Shown: in pieces, positions 16,460 through 25,642 of the stretch
Layout: each line of letters begins with the position of its first letter
Numbering within the stretch: position 1 is the stretch's first letter
Assembly: GCA_002084665.1 (NCBI GenBank)
Contig: NBLY01000005.1
Coordinates: forward strand, 1-34,693
Origin: Desulfobacteraceae bacterium 4572_35.2
GTDB taxonomy: Bacteria > Desulfobacterota > Desulfuromonadia > Desulfuromonadales > Desulfuromonadaceae
Length of the DNA: 34,693 nucleotides
Direction: 5' to 3'
The notes under the pieces: model-generated
What the model was told of the DNA's origin: nothing
Seen by the model: the letters and a program-made list of their open reading frames with translations, nothing else
Database searches by the model: none
Made by a program: the position numbers and the translations under genes

Positions 16460-17323
16460 ATGGAGAAATCTATAGATCAAAGCAGTAAAATTATTCTGTT
16501 TCAAAGTCGTCAAATAAGGCGAGTTTGGCACAAGGAAGCATGGTTTTATTCTTTGGTAGATATTATCGGTGCATTAACTGAAAGTGTTAATCCTACAGAT
16601 TACCTTAAAAAACTGCGTAAAAGAGATGAAGAGTTAGCGAACTACCTAGGGACAAATTGTCCCCAGGTAGCCATGTTGACTGTAACGGGTAAACACCGAA
16701 AGATTCTGGCGGGAAATACTCAAGATGTTTTTCGTTTGATCCAGACTATCCCCAGCAAAAAAGCTGAACCATTCAAACGTTGGTTGGCAAAAGTTGGACA
16801 AGAACGAATAGATGAAATAGAAAATCCAGAGCTTGCACAAGAACGGATGAAAGCCCTGTACGAACAAAAAGGCTACCCCAAAGATTGGATTGATAAACGC
16901 TTACGAGGCATGGCCGTGCGTCAGAATCTGACCGATGAGTGGCAACAACGGGGCATAGAAAATCAAAAAGATTACGCTATTTTAACTGCTGAAATATCTA
17001 AAGCTACTTTTGGTATGACACCCAGCGAATACAAAAATCATAAAAATATCCCGACAAAATCCAAAGTCAATTTGCGCGATAATATGACAGATTTAGAGCT
17101 GATTTTTACCATGTTGGGTGAAAAAGTAACCACCGAAATATCAGAACAAGAAAAACCTGACACTTTTTCTGACAATAAAAAAGTTGCCAAGCGTGGTGGT
17201 ACGGTTGCTGGCAATGCCAGAAAAGATACCGAAAAAGAGTTGGGAAGAAGCGTTATTTCTAACGATAATTATTTATCCGATCAATTGCCTGACAATGTGT
17301 CGGGCAAGCTTGAGGATAAATAA
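16460..17323 (+). CDS. BRO-family (Bro-N) antirepressor-like protein
   Basis: 287 residues. The N-terminal Bro-N-type domain (IRRVWHKEAWFYSLVDIIGALTES, DYLKKLRKRDEE, AGNTQDVFRLIQTIPSPKAEPF-like, KRWLAKVGQERIDEIENPE) is followed by a conserved C-part (DEWQQRGI, YAILTAEISKATFGMTPSEYK, NMTDLELIFTMLGE). Members are common in prophages and chromosomes of many bacteria and are thought to bind DNA; a defined function is not known. It is AT-richer than its neighbours, has no metabolic link to them and sits exactly between two biosynthetic operons, which suggests an insertion. ATG 16460 with GGAG close upstream is preferred to 16409. Confidence 0.75.
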   Translation: MEKSIDQSSKIILFQSRQIRRVWHKEAWFYSLVDIIGALTESVNPTDYLKKLRKRDEELANYLGTNCPQVAMLTVTGKHRKILAGNTQDVFRLIQTIPSKKAEPFKRWLAKVGQERIDEIENPELAQERMKALYEQKGYPKDWIDKRLRGMAVRQNLTDEWQQRGIENQKDYAILTAEISKATFGMTPSEYKNHKNIPTKSKVNLRDNMTDLELIFTMLGEKVTTEISEQEKPDTFSDNKKVAKRGGTVAGNARKDTEKELGRSVISNDNYLSDQLPDNVSGKLEDK

Positions 17324-17333
17324 TGGAGCATTA

Positions 17334-17357
17334 CTGGAAATATTTGAAATTTTCCAG
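17334..17357. repeat. Inverted repeat after the BRO-family gene
   Basis: CTGGAAA and TTTCCAG form a perfect 7-bp stem with a 10-nt loop, 11 nt after the BRO stop. There is no T-run directly behind it, so it is not a standard intrinsic terminator. It could be an operator or a boundary structure. Confidence 0.35.
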
Positions 17358-17414
17358 AAGATCATTCCTTTGGTGGTTTGGTAAGGAGTTGATGATGAAA
17401 AAGTGTATGCAAAA

Positions 17415-17452
17415 TTGAATAGTTAAGATGATAAGATGTTTTATATATAAAA
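17415..17452 (+). promoter_or_regulatory. Candidate promoter region of the radical SAM operon
   Basis: AT-rich DNA before the radical SAM genes, with TTGAAT at 17415 and, 18 nt further, the perfect 14-bp palindrome TTTTATATATAAAA (17439-17452), which overlaps a possible -10 hexamer. The following gene starts about 60 bp downstream. Match to consensus is only partial. Confidence 0.25.
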
Positions 17453-17509
17453 ATTTTGTCTTTGATGACCAATCATTGATAATGACGGATTGATGAGGAG
17501 TACAAATTT

Positions 17510-18778
17510 ATGAGAATGAAACTGGTTTATCCACGCTGGGCTAAATTAGAACGTCAAACCGAATTTCACTTGCCACCCCATGGCCCTGTTGTGTTTGCCG
17601 CAACCTTGCCAGACGAAGTGGATGTGAGTTTTGTTGATGAGAACGTGCAGACTCTTGACTTCAATGAATCGACCGACTTGGTTGCCTTATCAGTGATGTT
17701 GACCTGTCAATTGCCACGTGCTTTTGAGATTGCCGCTGAGTTTCGTGAGCGTGGTATCCCTGTCATGTTTGGTGGTATTGCCGTCATGTTGCACGCTGAA
17801 GAGGTGCAACAACATGCCGACTGCGTTTTCCTTGGTGAGACCGAAGGGCGGATGCAAACGGTGGTGGATGACTTCAATAATGGTTGCCTGAAGAAGGTTT
17901 ACAACTTCATGCATCAACATCCACCGATTGAACTGGTGGGTACCGCACGGCGTGAAATTTTAGACCGTGACCTTTACAACTACCGTGGCGTGCAAATGCT
18001 TGATCTGGTCCACACCTCGCGTGGCTGTAAGTTTAAGTGTTTCCCGTGCTGTACTGGTTATCTCGGTGGTCAGCAGTTTCGTCCCCGTCCCATCGATCAG
18101 GTGATTGCAGAGCTGGAAGCGATCCCTAATAACCGTCTGTTCTTGGTCGATAATTCGATGGCGCAGGATAAACAGTGGTTGTTGGAACTGTTTGAGGCCA
18201 TGAAGCCGCTCAAGAAAAAATGGGTATCTCATCCGCTGTTGGATGACGATGAAGTGCTCAAAGCTGCCGCTGATGCAGGGGCATGGTACGTCTATCAAGC
18301 GGTGTTCAATACCTCTGATGTGATTCGTGACCGCGTGAAACGTCTGAAGGATCATGGTATTGGCGTTGAGGGAACCATCCTTCTCGGTACCGATGAGCAA
18401 AGTGAAAGTGATATCCGTCATCTGGTCGATTTCTTGATGGAGATCGAGTTGGATGTGGCAGAATTTACTATCATGACCCCGTTTTTGAAGTCACCATTAC
18501 GGACGCAAATGGAAAAAGAGAACCGTATCCTATCCAATAATTGGGGCGACTATACTGCTGATAAGGTGGTGTTTCAACCCAAGCAGATGACACCCGACAA
18601 ACTGCAAGAGTTGTTTTACTATGCCTGGGATACCTTCAATGCCGATGGTGGTTATCAGTTGAAAATGGGTAAGCTGTTTAAGCAGGTCATTACCCGTGAA
18701 ATTGAAGATGGAACCTATCGTCGTTATGACACCAAGCGTCGTCGTCGTTTTAATGTGAAGGATGCGGGAGTAAAATAA
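17510..18778 (+). CDS. Radical SAM protein 1 (B12-binding-type)
   Basis: 422 residues. The [4Fe-4S]/SAM motif CKFKCFPC (Cys173, Cys177, Cys180) follows TSRG, as in cobalamin-dependent radical SAM proteins. The N-terminal domain (about 1-140; VDVSFVDENVQTLDF, VALSVMLTCQLPRAFEIA, IPVMFGGIAVML, CVFLGETEG) has the Rossmann-like plan of a B12-binding domain, without the DxHxxG His, as is usual in this class. Reaction unknown: methylation, cyclisation, desaturation or C-C bond formation are all known in the class. GAGGAG nine bases before ATG. First of three tandem radical SAM genes, overlapping the second by one base. Confidence 0.85.
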   Translation: MRMKLVYPRWAKLERQTEFHLPPHGPVVFAATLPDEVDVSFVDENVQTLDFNESTDLVALSVMLTCQLPRAFEIAAEFRERGIPVMFGGIAVMLHAEEVQQHADCVFLGETEGRMQTVVDDFNNGCLKKVYNFMHQHPPIELVGTARREILDRDLYNYRGVQMLDLVHTSRGCKFKCFPCCTGYLGGQQFRPRPIDQVIAELEAIPNNRLFLVDNSMAQDKQWLLELFEAMKPLKKKWVSHPLLDDDEVLKAAADAGAWYVYQAVFNTSDVIRDRVKRLKDHGIGVEGTILLGTDEQSESDIRHLVDFLMEIELDVAEFTIMTPFLKSPLRTQMEKENRILSNNWGDYTADKVVFQPKQMTPDKLQELFYYAWDTFNADGGYQLKMGKLFKQVITREIEDGTYRRYDTKRRRRFNVKDAGVK

Positions 18779-20157
18779 TGAGTCGCGTGTTTATTCTGTC
18801 GAGCAATGTATCCACAGATCCGTATCCGGTGTATCCACTCGGGATGGCGATCATTGCTTCAGTACTTGAAGAGCAGGGCCATGAGGTGAAGCAGTATGAC
18901 TTTCTCGTTCACGAGCAATCATATCCTGCCTTAGCTGAAGCGTTGTCTGTATATCAACCCGATTTCGTTTTGATGTCATTGCGCAATATCGATAATGTTG
19001 ATTCTTTTAGTTCTGATGACAACTGGTATCTATCCGATGCTCGTAAACTGGTGACGGAGATTAAAACCCGTGTTGATGTGCCGGTGATTGTCGGTGGCCC
19101 CGCCTTTTCAATTATGCCTGAAAAAATTCTCGCCTATATCGGTGCCGATTACGGTGTGGTTGGTGAGGGGGAACAGGTTGTCGCCCCTTTGGTCGCGGCA
19201 TTAGAGCGCGGCGAAACGATTGACTCGCTCCACAGTAGCGCACAACCGTTGACAGGGATACAGATGAAAGGGGCAACATTGGTTCCTGAGTATGTCGATT
19301 TTTATCAACAAAAAAGCGGTATGATTAATCTGCAAACCAAGCGTGGTTGTCCGTTTCGCTGCGTCTATTGTACCTATCCGGGGCTGGAAGGTAATTGTTT
19401 CCGTCCGCGTGAAGTGGGTGCGGTTGTCGATGATATTGAACGGATGCAGCGTGATTATGGCACCAATCATCTATTTTTTACCGACTCCATCTTTAACGAC
19501 AGTCAAGGTCATCACCTTGAATTAGCCGAGGAGATGATTCGGCGCAAGGTCGGTATTAAATGGTGCTCTTTCTTTCGTCCCCAAGGGATCACCGCCGAAA
19601 GCCTAGCGCTGCTCAAACGTTCAGGGTTGTACGCGATGGAGATGGGAACTGATGCGGGTTGTGATCGCACTATGGCCGGGATTAATAAGTGCTTTACTTT
19701 CGAAGAGGTGCTCCGTTGTCACAAGCTTACTGTTGAGGCAGAAATCCCTAGTGCTCATTTTATTATGTTCGGTGGCCCGAATGAAACGCCAGATACGATT
19801 CATGAAGGTTTGAAGAATATAGAACAACTCGATCACAGTGTGGTGTTTGCCTTTTCAGGGATTCGTATTCTGCCTAAATCAACATTGCTAGAGTGTGCTG
19901 TGGCGGATGGTGTTGTGGCTGCGGATGTTGATCTGCTTAAGCCGGTCTATTACCTTTCGCCTGATATCGATCAAGAGTGGATGAATCAGGAAATCTTAAA
20001 CTCCTTTTCGGGCCGCAGAGATCGAATTTTCCCGCCATCGGCTGGTCAAGAACAGATGGCGATGATGAACAATTTTGGTTTTAAAGGCATTTTGTGGGAT
20101 CAAATGGTTTCATTCGGTAACGCACCCAAACGTAAGAGAGCCCGTCGAAATGGTTAA
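18778..20157 (+). CDS. Radical SAM protein 2 (B12-binding-type)
   Basis: 459 residues. N-terminal cobalamin-type domain: YPVYPLGMAIIASVLEEQGHEVKQYD, VPVIVGGPAFSIMPEKIL, ADYGVVGEGE. Radical SAM motif CPFRCVYC (Cys191, Cys195, Cys198) after TKRG. FMFGGPNETPDTI is the usual beta-strand motif late in the barrel. The basic C-terminus KRKRARRNG may be surface exposed. Start ATG overlaps the previous TAA by one base. The product cannot be predicted; a tailoring step on a polyene, acyl or lipid chain is inferred from context. Confidence 0.88.
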   Translation: MSRVFILSSNVSTDPYPVYPLGMAIIASVLEEQGHEVKQYDFLVHEQSYPALAEALSVYQPDFVLMSLRNIDNVDSFSSDDNWYLSDARKLVTEIKTRVDVPVIVGGPAFSIMPEKILAYIGADYGVVGEGEQVVAPLVAALERGETIDSLHSSAQPLTGIQMKGATLVPEYVDFYQQKSGMINLQTKRGCPFRCVYCTYPGLEGNCFRPREVGAVVDDIERMQRDYGTNHLFFTDSIFNDSQGHHLELAEEMIRRKVGIKWCSFFRPQGITAESLALLKRSGLYAMEMGTDAGCDRTMAGINKCFTFEEVLRCHKLTVEAEIPSAHFIMFGGPNETPDTIHEGLKNIEQLDHSVVFAFSGIRILPKSTLLECAVADGVVAADVDLLKPVYYLSPDIDQEWMNQEILNSFSGRRDRIFPPSAGQEQMAMMNNFGFKGILWDQMVSFGNAPKRKRARRNG

Positions 20158-21622
20158 GCGTCCACGCATACTTTTAGTGCATCCTCTCGGTTATGCTAGC
20201 GATAAAGCGGGCGGTGATGTGTCGCGCTTAGCGAACATTATGCCACCCCTCGGTTTGGCGGCGATTGCGGCCTATCTGTTAGAGCGTGATGTCGATGTGG
20301 ACATTATCGACTGCTATGCCTTTCCCGATTCTGATCAGCGTATTATTGATTATGTGCGCACGTATAAGCCAGCATGGCTAGGTTTAAGCTGCACCACCTC
20401 AAGTTTTCTTGACGGGGTGCGCATCGCTCAACTCGCCAAGGCTGAACACCATGAACTACAGGCAGTGGTCGGTGGCGCGCATGTGTCGGCATTAAAAGAA
20501 CAACTGCTGGATGATTATAGTGATCTTGATGCGTTGATTGTCGGTGAAGGGGAGGAGACTATGTATCAACTTCTCTCGACCGAAGCTGCGCAGTGGCCAA
20601 GTTTGGCGGGTGTTGTTTGCCGTGATTCCTCAGGCTGTGCAACCTTTAGCGGCTACCGCAAGCCAGCACTTGACTTGGATAGCCTGCCGTTCCCCGCTTA
20701 TGACAAGTTGACAGGTTTTCCCGAAGCGTATCAGTTGCCCATTTTTAATTACCCTAAGGCTCCTAATACCAGCTGTATCTCCAGTCGTGGTTGCCCTTAC
20801 GCCTGTAGTTATTGTGATCGCTCGGTGTTTCAGCGCACCTTCCGCTTTAATTCAGCCGAGTACCTCTACGCGCACATGAAGTTTTTGCGCGACAAGTATA
20901 ATATCCGCCATATCAACTTTTACGATGACCAGTTTACCTTTCATCGTCAGCGGGTGCTCGATGTCACCAAGATGATGATTGATAAACCTCTCGGCATCAC
21001 CTTCAACTGTGCTATCCGCGCCGAACATGTTGATGATGAGTTGATTGGCCAAATGAAAAAAGCTGGTTGTTGGATGATGAGTTTAGGCATTGAGACGGGT
21101 GATCCCGACCTGCTGGCTCAGCATCGGCAAAATCCTGATTTAGATATGCTCGCCGACACCATTCGCTTAATCAAAAAGCATGGTATTCGCGTTAAGGGGT
21201 TGATGATGGTCGGTTTGCCGGGTGAAACTGAGCAAAGTATCCGCCGCAGTATGGATTATATTTTCAAGCTGCCGATTGATGATCTCAATGTGGCCAAATT
21301 TACGCCTTTTCCCGGTTCACCGCTGTATGAGAATATCCATGAGTTGGGTACTTTTAGCGAGGATTGGGCGCAGATGGATTGCATGGGCTTTCAATTTGTC
21401 ACTCATGGTATGACCGAAGAGAAGCTCGAATCGTTGTTTGCAAATTTTTATCGCGCCCATTTTCACCGTCCCGAAGTGTTATGGGGCTATGTGGCCATGC
21501 TGTGGAAATCGCCCCATAGTTGGTGGCGATTTGTTAAAAACCTCACCGGTTTTCTCTCCTTTATTAAGCGTGGCAAGCGGATAAGCGATGGCGAAACAGC
21601 AGGGGGAGATGGTGACAAGTAA
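20150..21622 (+). CDS. Radical SAM protein 3 (B12-binding-type)
   Basis: 490 residues from ATG 20150. B12-type domain: IMPPLGLAAIAAYLLERDVDVDIID, AVVGGAHVSALKE, ALIVGEGEETMYQL. Radical SAM motif CPYACSYCD (Cys215, Cys219, Cys222). Later MMSLGIETGDPDLL and GLMMVGLPGETEQSI are typical of BchE-like/P-methylase-like members. The C-terminal part beyond about residue 400 is an extra region ending in a basic tail. ATG 20150 overlaps the previous stop by 8 nt and is preferred to the track start 20075, which lies deep in the previous gene. Confidence 0.88.
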   Translation: MVKRPRILLVHPLGYASDKAGGDVSRLANIMPPLGLAAIAAYLLERDVDVDIIDCYAFPDSDQRIIDYVRTYKPAWLGLSCTTSSFLDGVRIAQLAKAEHHELQAVVGGAHVSALKEQLLDDYSDLDALIVGEGEETMYQLLSTEAAQWPSLAGVVCRDSSGCATFSGYRKPALDLDSLPFPAYDKLTGFPEAYQLPIFNYPKAPNTSCISSRGCPYACSYCDRSVFQRTFRFNSAEYLYAHMKFLRDKYNIRHINFYDDQFTFHRQRVLDVTKMMIDKPLGITFNCAIRAEHVDDELIGQMKKAGCWMMSLGIETGDPDLLAQHRQNPDLDMLADTIRLIKKHGIRVKGLMMVGLPGETEQSIRRSMDYIFKLPIDDLNVAKFTPFPGSPLYENIHELGTFSEDWAQMDCMGFQFVTHGMTEEKLESLFANFYRAHFHRPEVLWGYVAMLWKSPHSWWRFVKNLTGFLSFIKRGKRISDGETAGGDGDK

Positions 21623-22805
21623 CGCTGACCTCAAGTCGCCAGCTATTTTGGTTGCGGTGCCGTTATATAATCATAGCGCGACGGTGCGTGATGTGGTGCA
21701 GCGTTGTTTAAAACAGCATCAACATGTTGTGGTTGTCGATGATGGCAGCAGTGATGGTGGCGCGCACAATGTTGCCGACCTAACTGTTATCGTGCTGAGT
21801 CATGAGGTTAATCGTGGTAAAGGGCAGGCGATTTTAACGGCAGCCGATTATGCCCGTGATCATGGTTTTAGTCACTTGATTACCATTGATGCCGATGCCC
21901 AACATCACCCCGAGGATCTACCGCTGTTTTTTGCCGCAATTGAGGCTGAACCGTTAGCGATTTATGTCGGTCTACGCGATTTTGATAGCGCAAATGTTCC
22001 TAACAGTTCCCGTTTTGGTCGTCAGTTTTCCAATTTTTGGTTACGGGTGGAAACAGGTTGCAAGCTCGGTGATGTGCAGAGTGGTTACCGTGCTTATCCC
22101 GTACAGGTGTTAGATCATCTAACTTTTACCGATCAACGCTATTCGTTTGAGGTTGAAGTTTTAGTTAAGGCGAGTTGGGCGGGAGTGCCGCTGTATGATG
22201 TGCCGATTCAGGTATATTATGCTCCCGGTTGTGAGCGTATTTCCCATTTTGACAAGCTGAGAGACAACATGAGGTTGGCGTGGCTAAATAACCGATTATG
22301 CTTACGTTCTATTGCGCCGTGGCCACACAAAAGATTGGTGAAAGCTGAAAGATCACCGTTCTCGTGGCGGCAGCCGTTACGGTCGTTAGCCAACCTTTTG
22401 GCACAGGATATATCGCCTTCTAAGTTAGCTTTAGCGATGGCAATTGGCTTGCTATTAGGAACCTTACCGCTCATCGCTTGTCATACGGTGGCAACACTTT
22501 TTGCCGCGGGCTTTATCGGTGTGAATCGCTACCTTGCCGTAGCCGCAGGTAACTTATGTATGCCACCATTGGTTCCTGCGCTATGTATTGAAGTTGGTTA
22601 TTATCTGCGTAATGGAGAATGGCTTACGGAAATCAGCTATCAAACTCTTGGTACTCAGTGTTTAGATCGTATTTTTGAGTGGTTTCTTGGCTCATTACTT
22701 CTTGGGCCGTTATTTGCTTTGATTGGTTGGCTGGTGGTGTATGGCTTAACGCGCTGGATGCAACAACGTGCTTGGCAATCTTCACCATCGGAGGATGTGT
22801 TGTGA
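21588..22805 (+). CDS. GT2 glycosyltransferase fused to DUF2062
   Basis: 405 residues. The N-terminal family 2 glycosyltransferase domain has HVVVVDDGSSDGG, NRGKGQAI and the metal-binding TIDADAQHHPEDL, as in dolichyl-phosphate-mannose-synthase-like enzymes, with GDVQSGYRAYP and RYSFEVEVL. From about residue 270 a DUF2062 membrane domain follows (ALAMAIGLLLGTLPLIACHTV, two further helices). This fusion is typical of aryl-polyene/flexirubin clusters and may glycosylate a lipid acceptor at the membrane (inference). It overlaps radical SAM 3 by 35 nt; ATG 21609 and GTG 21612, close to GGGGGAG, are alternative starts. Confidence 0.85.
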   Translation: MAKQQGEMVTSNADLKSPAILVAVPLYNHSATVRDVVQRCLKQHQHVVVVDDGSSDGGAHNVADLTVIVLSHEVNRGKGQAILTAADYARDHGFSHLITIDADAQHHPEDLPLFFAAIEAEPLAIYVGLRDFDSANVPNSSRFGRQFSNFWLRVETGCKLGDVQSGYRAYPVQVLDHLTFTDQRYSFEVEVLVKASWAGVPLYDVPIQVYYAPGCERISHFDKLRDNMRLAWLNNRLCLRSIAPWPHKRLVKAERSPFSWRQPLRSLANLLAQDISPSKLALAMAIGLLLGTLPLIACHTVATLFAAGFIGVNRYLAVAAGNLCMPPLVPALCIEVGYYLRNGEWLTEISYQTLGTQCLDRIFEWFLGSLLLGPLFALIGWLVVYGLTRWMQQRAWQSSPSEDVL

Positions 22806-23707
22806 ATCAGCAGACCGCTGAAAAACAGCTTGGTTCAAACTGGGGATATCGGGCTTTTTATCTGCTAATTCGGTTGGGTGGGCGTAAAGCTGCCTACGCA
22901 TTACTTTACCTAGTTTGCGCCTGTTATGTGTTGTTTTGGCCGCAAGTTCGGCGAAGTTGTGATCCCTATCTTAATCATCGCTTTCCAAGCTCTGTTGGCT
23001 TTACTCGGTTGTGGCAACAGTATAAAATGGTGGTTTCGTTTGGCAAGATGATGGTCGATCGTGCCATTGTCGGTTCGTTAGGAGCTGATCAGATTATTGT
23101 TAGTCTTCAGGGTCGAGAACAACTACTCAATATTCGCGATCAAAAGCGTGGCATGATTTTATTGATGTCGCATGTTGGCTGCTGGCAGTTAGCGATGTCG
23201 GCCATGGGCGCTCTCAACGAGCCGATTCACATGTTGATGCATGGTCACGCCAGTTCATTTGAACGACAGGATTACGAACAAGACAACGGTGAAGTGAAAC
23301 ATGAATCACCGTATCGTGTTATCGATCCACAAGGTTATCTCGGTGGTGCTTTTGAGATGCTCGCAGTGTTGAAGCAAGGCGGCATCTTATCCATAATGGG
23401 CGACCGTGTGCCTAAGGACGAAAAGAATCGTGTCCATGTTACTTTTTTAGGCCAGCAGGTCGCGTTGCCGATGAGCGCCTACCATTTGGCCTCATCGACG
23501 GGCGCGCCTCTAGTGGTGCTCACCAGTCGCAAGTGTGATGAAAACCATTATGAAATGGTGGTAGCCGATGTGATTGAGGTGCCTGAAGGGTTGGGCCGTA
23601 AGCCTGAAGCATTTACCGTTTATGCTCAACGTTATGCGACAACTTTGGAAAAATATTGTCAGAATAATCCCTACCAATTCTTTAATTTTTTTGATATGTG
23701 GAATTAA
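22802..23707 (+). CDS. LpxL/HtrB-like lipid acyltransferase
   Basis: LPLAT-superfamily acyltransferase of the lipid A lauroyltransferase type, about 301 residues. An N-terminal membrane segment AAYALLYLVCACYVLFW is followed by a motif I region LMSHVGCWQLAM with His124. The acidic residue expected in HX4(D/E) is Gln129. Other conserved pieces are GGILSIMGDRVPKDE and FLGQQVALP. Such genes accompany the GT2-DUF2062 gene in aryl-polyene clusters and probably acylate the lipid anchor. GTG 22802 (GTGA overlap, GGAGG seven bases before) is chosen over 22679, which lies inside the glycosyltransferase gene. Confidence 0.85.
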   Translation: MNQQTAEKQLGSNWGYRAFYLLIRLGGRKAAYALLYLVCACYVLFWPQVRRSCDPYLNHRFPSSVGFTRLWQQYKMVVSFGKMMVDRAIVGSLGADQIIVSLQGREQLLNIRDQKRGMILLMSHVGCWQLAMSAMGALNEPIHMLMHGHASSFERQDYEQDNGEVKHESPYRVIDPQGYLGGAFEMLAVLKQGGILSIMGDRVPKDEKNRVHVTFLGQQVALPMSAYHLASSTGAPLVVLTSRKCDENHYEMVVADVIEVPEGLGRKPEAFTVYAQRYATTLEKYCQNNPYQFFNFFDMWN

Positions 23708-23911
23708 TTTTTAATGTTTCGAGATTTAATTTAACGTTAAGAGGGTGAGAAGTTTTCATTGCTTGTCTCGTGATATATTTGAAATTATAGTAGTATTATC
23801 TTTATGATTAAAATTAATCAGATAAGTAGTGAATAACTTTTATCATTTAATACCGATATGGGTTTTAAATATGCTTTATGTAACGAATGACGTCGCACTG
23901 GAGTATACAGT
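23708..23911. other. AT-rich intergenic region before the defence gene
   Basis: About 200 bp, clearly AT-richer than the operon upstream. It marks the border between the biosynthetic genes and the Septu-like gene. GGAG stands about ten bases before ATG 23912. I see no clear terminator or palindrome, and no reverse-transcriptase gene or retron-type msr/msd pattern that I can support. Confidence 0.4.
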
Positions 23912-25642
23912 ATGATTATTAAAGATTTAACGCTATTAAATTTTCGCCGATTTACTTTGTTCGACATCTCTTTTGACTCAAAGATGACTGTAATTGTTGC
24001 TCGTAATGGACAGGGTAAAACTTCTATATTAGATGCTGCTACAGTCGCTTTAGGTACTTTTGTTGGCGCTTTTGATATGGGGAGAGCAAAACATTTCTCT
24101 GTTAATGATGCGCGTTATTTGCGGTTGCCTGATAGTCCCGAAAGTGAACAGCAATACCCAGTTTCTGTCATCTCATCTTTTGATGAGCCTGATATCTCAG
24201 GAACCCGTGTGTTGTCCGGTAAAAAAAATAAAACGACAATTAAGGACGCAAAAGAGATTACAGATTATGGAAAAGTTTTGATGCAACAAATTCGTGACCT
24301 TGATAGTGTTGCATTACCTGTTGTTGCTTATTACGGATCAGGCCGACTTTGGAATGTTCACAAGAATATGTCTCGTAAGGCTGTTGTTAGTGAGAGTCGT
24401 ACACTCGGTTACGAAGATTGTTTGTCACCTGCTTCTAATTTTAAACAAGTTCAACAGTGGATGGCAAAGGCCACCTATGCAATGGCACAACATCAGGAGA
24501 TGTCTGAGTATAGTAATTATAAATTTCCAGGCCAAATTAAAGGTATCAAGACTGTTGTTGATAAAATGCTAAACGAAGAAGGTTGGAGTAGATTTCACTA
24601 TAGTATGATTCATGAAGAGTTAACTATGTATCACGATACATATGGTATTTTACCTGTCAGCTTACTTAGTGATGGTGTTCGTTCAATGGTTTCTCTTGTG
24701 GCAGACCTTGCTTGGCGTTGTGCTAAATTAAATCCCCAGCTTGGTGAAGAAGCTCCAGATAAAACACAAGGGATTGTTTTTATCGATGAAGTTGATTTGC
24801 ACTTACATCCAAGCTGGCAACAAAGAATAATTGAAAACCTGCAAGATGCTTTCCCTCGTATTCAATTTATTGTCACGACCCATAGTCCTCAAGTGTTATC
24901 TACTGTACCAAAAGAGTGTATCCGTGTTTTGGGCTCTAATACAGAAGGGGCCACAATCGCAGCGGTTCCTAAAGCATTTTCTTACGGCGAACCCAGTAAT
25001 GATATTCTGCAAGCAATCATGCATGTTGACCCACAGCCGCCAATACCTGAAAAACAAGAACTCGATTTGTTAACATCGTTAGTTGATCAAGGTGATTATA
25101 AGTCAGAAATTGTGGGCCAACTATTGTGTAAATTGAAGCAGCAATTAAACGAAAACCATCCACAAATTATTAAGAAAGCTAATAATGCACCGCCGACAAC
25201 TAGTAAAGGGGCGCAAAGTAGGTGGAAAGGTTTTAAAAAACATAAACCTTCTTTATCGCAGAAATTAAATGGAGAGCAATTTGGATTGTGTGCTTACTCT
25301 GAAATTCGTTTTGATCTGTACTCTCTGGGAACACATGTCGAACATGTCGTGCCAAAAAACCAAGCTCCACAGAGAACCTTTGATTATCACAATTTAGTTT
25401 TGAGTGCCTTGTCAAGTGATGATCTCCATACAATGAATTGCAAAGATGTTTTTGCAGGTCATGCAAAATCAAGTGAATATGATGCTGCACTCTTCATTTC
25501 TTGCTTGCAAGTTGATTGCGCTAGCTTTTTTGTTTATCTCTCTACTGGCAAAGTAGAACCTAAAAACCAATTGACAGAAAAGGTACGGAAAAAAGCGCAA
25601 TATACAATTGATATATTGAACCTGAATAGCCAAATGGATTGA
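23912..25642 (+). CDS. Septu-like ATPase-HNH fusion (PtuA-PtuB type), 3' end frameshifted
   Basis: Anti-phage defence protein candidate, 576 residues in this frame. Residues 1-about 410 are a PtuA-like AAA/SMC-type ATPase: Walker A ARNGQGKTS near residue 32, VVAYYGSGRLW, the LLSDGVRSMVSL signature-like region, Walker B GIVFIDEVDLHLHP and TTHSPQVLS. Residues about 420-576 are an HNH nuclease of the PtuB/TIGR02646 type: GLCAYSE, THVEHVVPK, DYHNLVLS. In Septu and Ec78-like retrons these are separate proteins, so a single chain is unusual. The frame stops after LNLNSQMD, but KWIDELDQLIDE continues in the next frame, suggesting that the true C-terminus was displaced by an indel. AT-rich, probably acquired. 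Confidence 0.7.
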   Translation: MIIKDLTLLNFRRFTLFDISFDSKMTVIVARNGQGKTSILDAATVALGTFVGAFDMGRAKHFSVNDARYLRLPDSPESEQQYPVSVISSFDEPDISGTRVLSGKKNKTTIKDAKEITDYGKVLMQQIRDLDSVALPVVAYYGSGRLWNVHKNMSRKAVVSESRTLGYEDCLSPASNFKQVQQWMAKATYAMAQHQEMSEYSNYKFPGQIKGIKTVVDKMLNEEGWSRFHYSMIHEELTMYHDTYGILPVSLLSDGVRSMVSLVADLAWRCAKLNPQLGEEAPDKTQGIVFIDEVDLHLHPSWQQRIIENLQDAFPRIQFIVTTHSPQVLSTVPKECIRVLGSNTEGATIAAVPKAFSYGEPSNDILQAIMHVDPQPPIPEKQELDLLTSLVDQGDYKSEIVGQLLCKLKQQLNENHPQIIKKANNAPPTTSKGAQSRWKGFKKHKPSLSQKLNGEQFGLCAYSEIRFDLYSLGTHVEHVVPKNQAPQRTFDYHNLVLSALSSDDLHTMNCKDVFAGHAKSSEYDAALFISCLQVDCASFFVYLSTGKVEPKNQLTEKVRKKAQYTIDILNLNSQMD

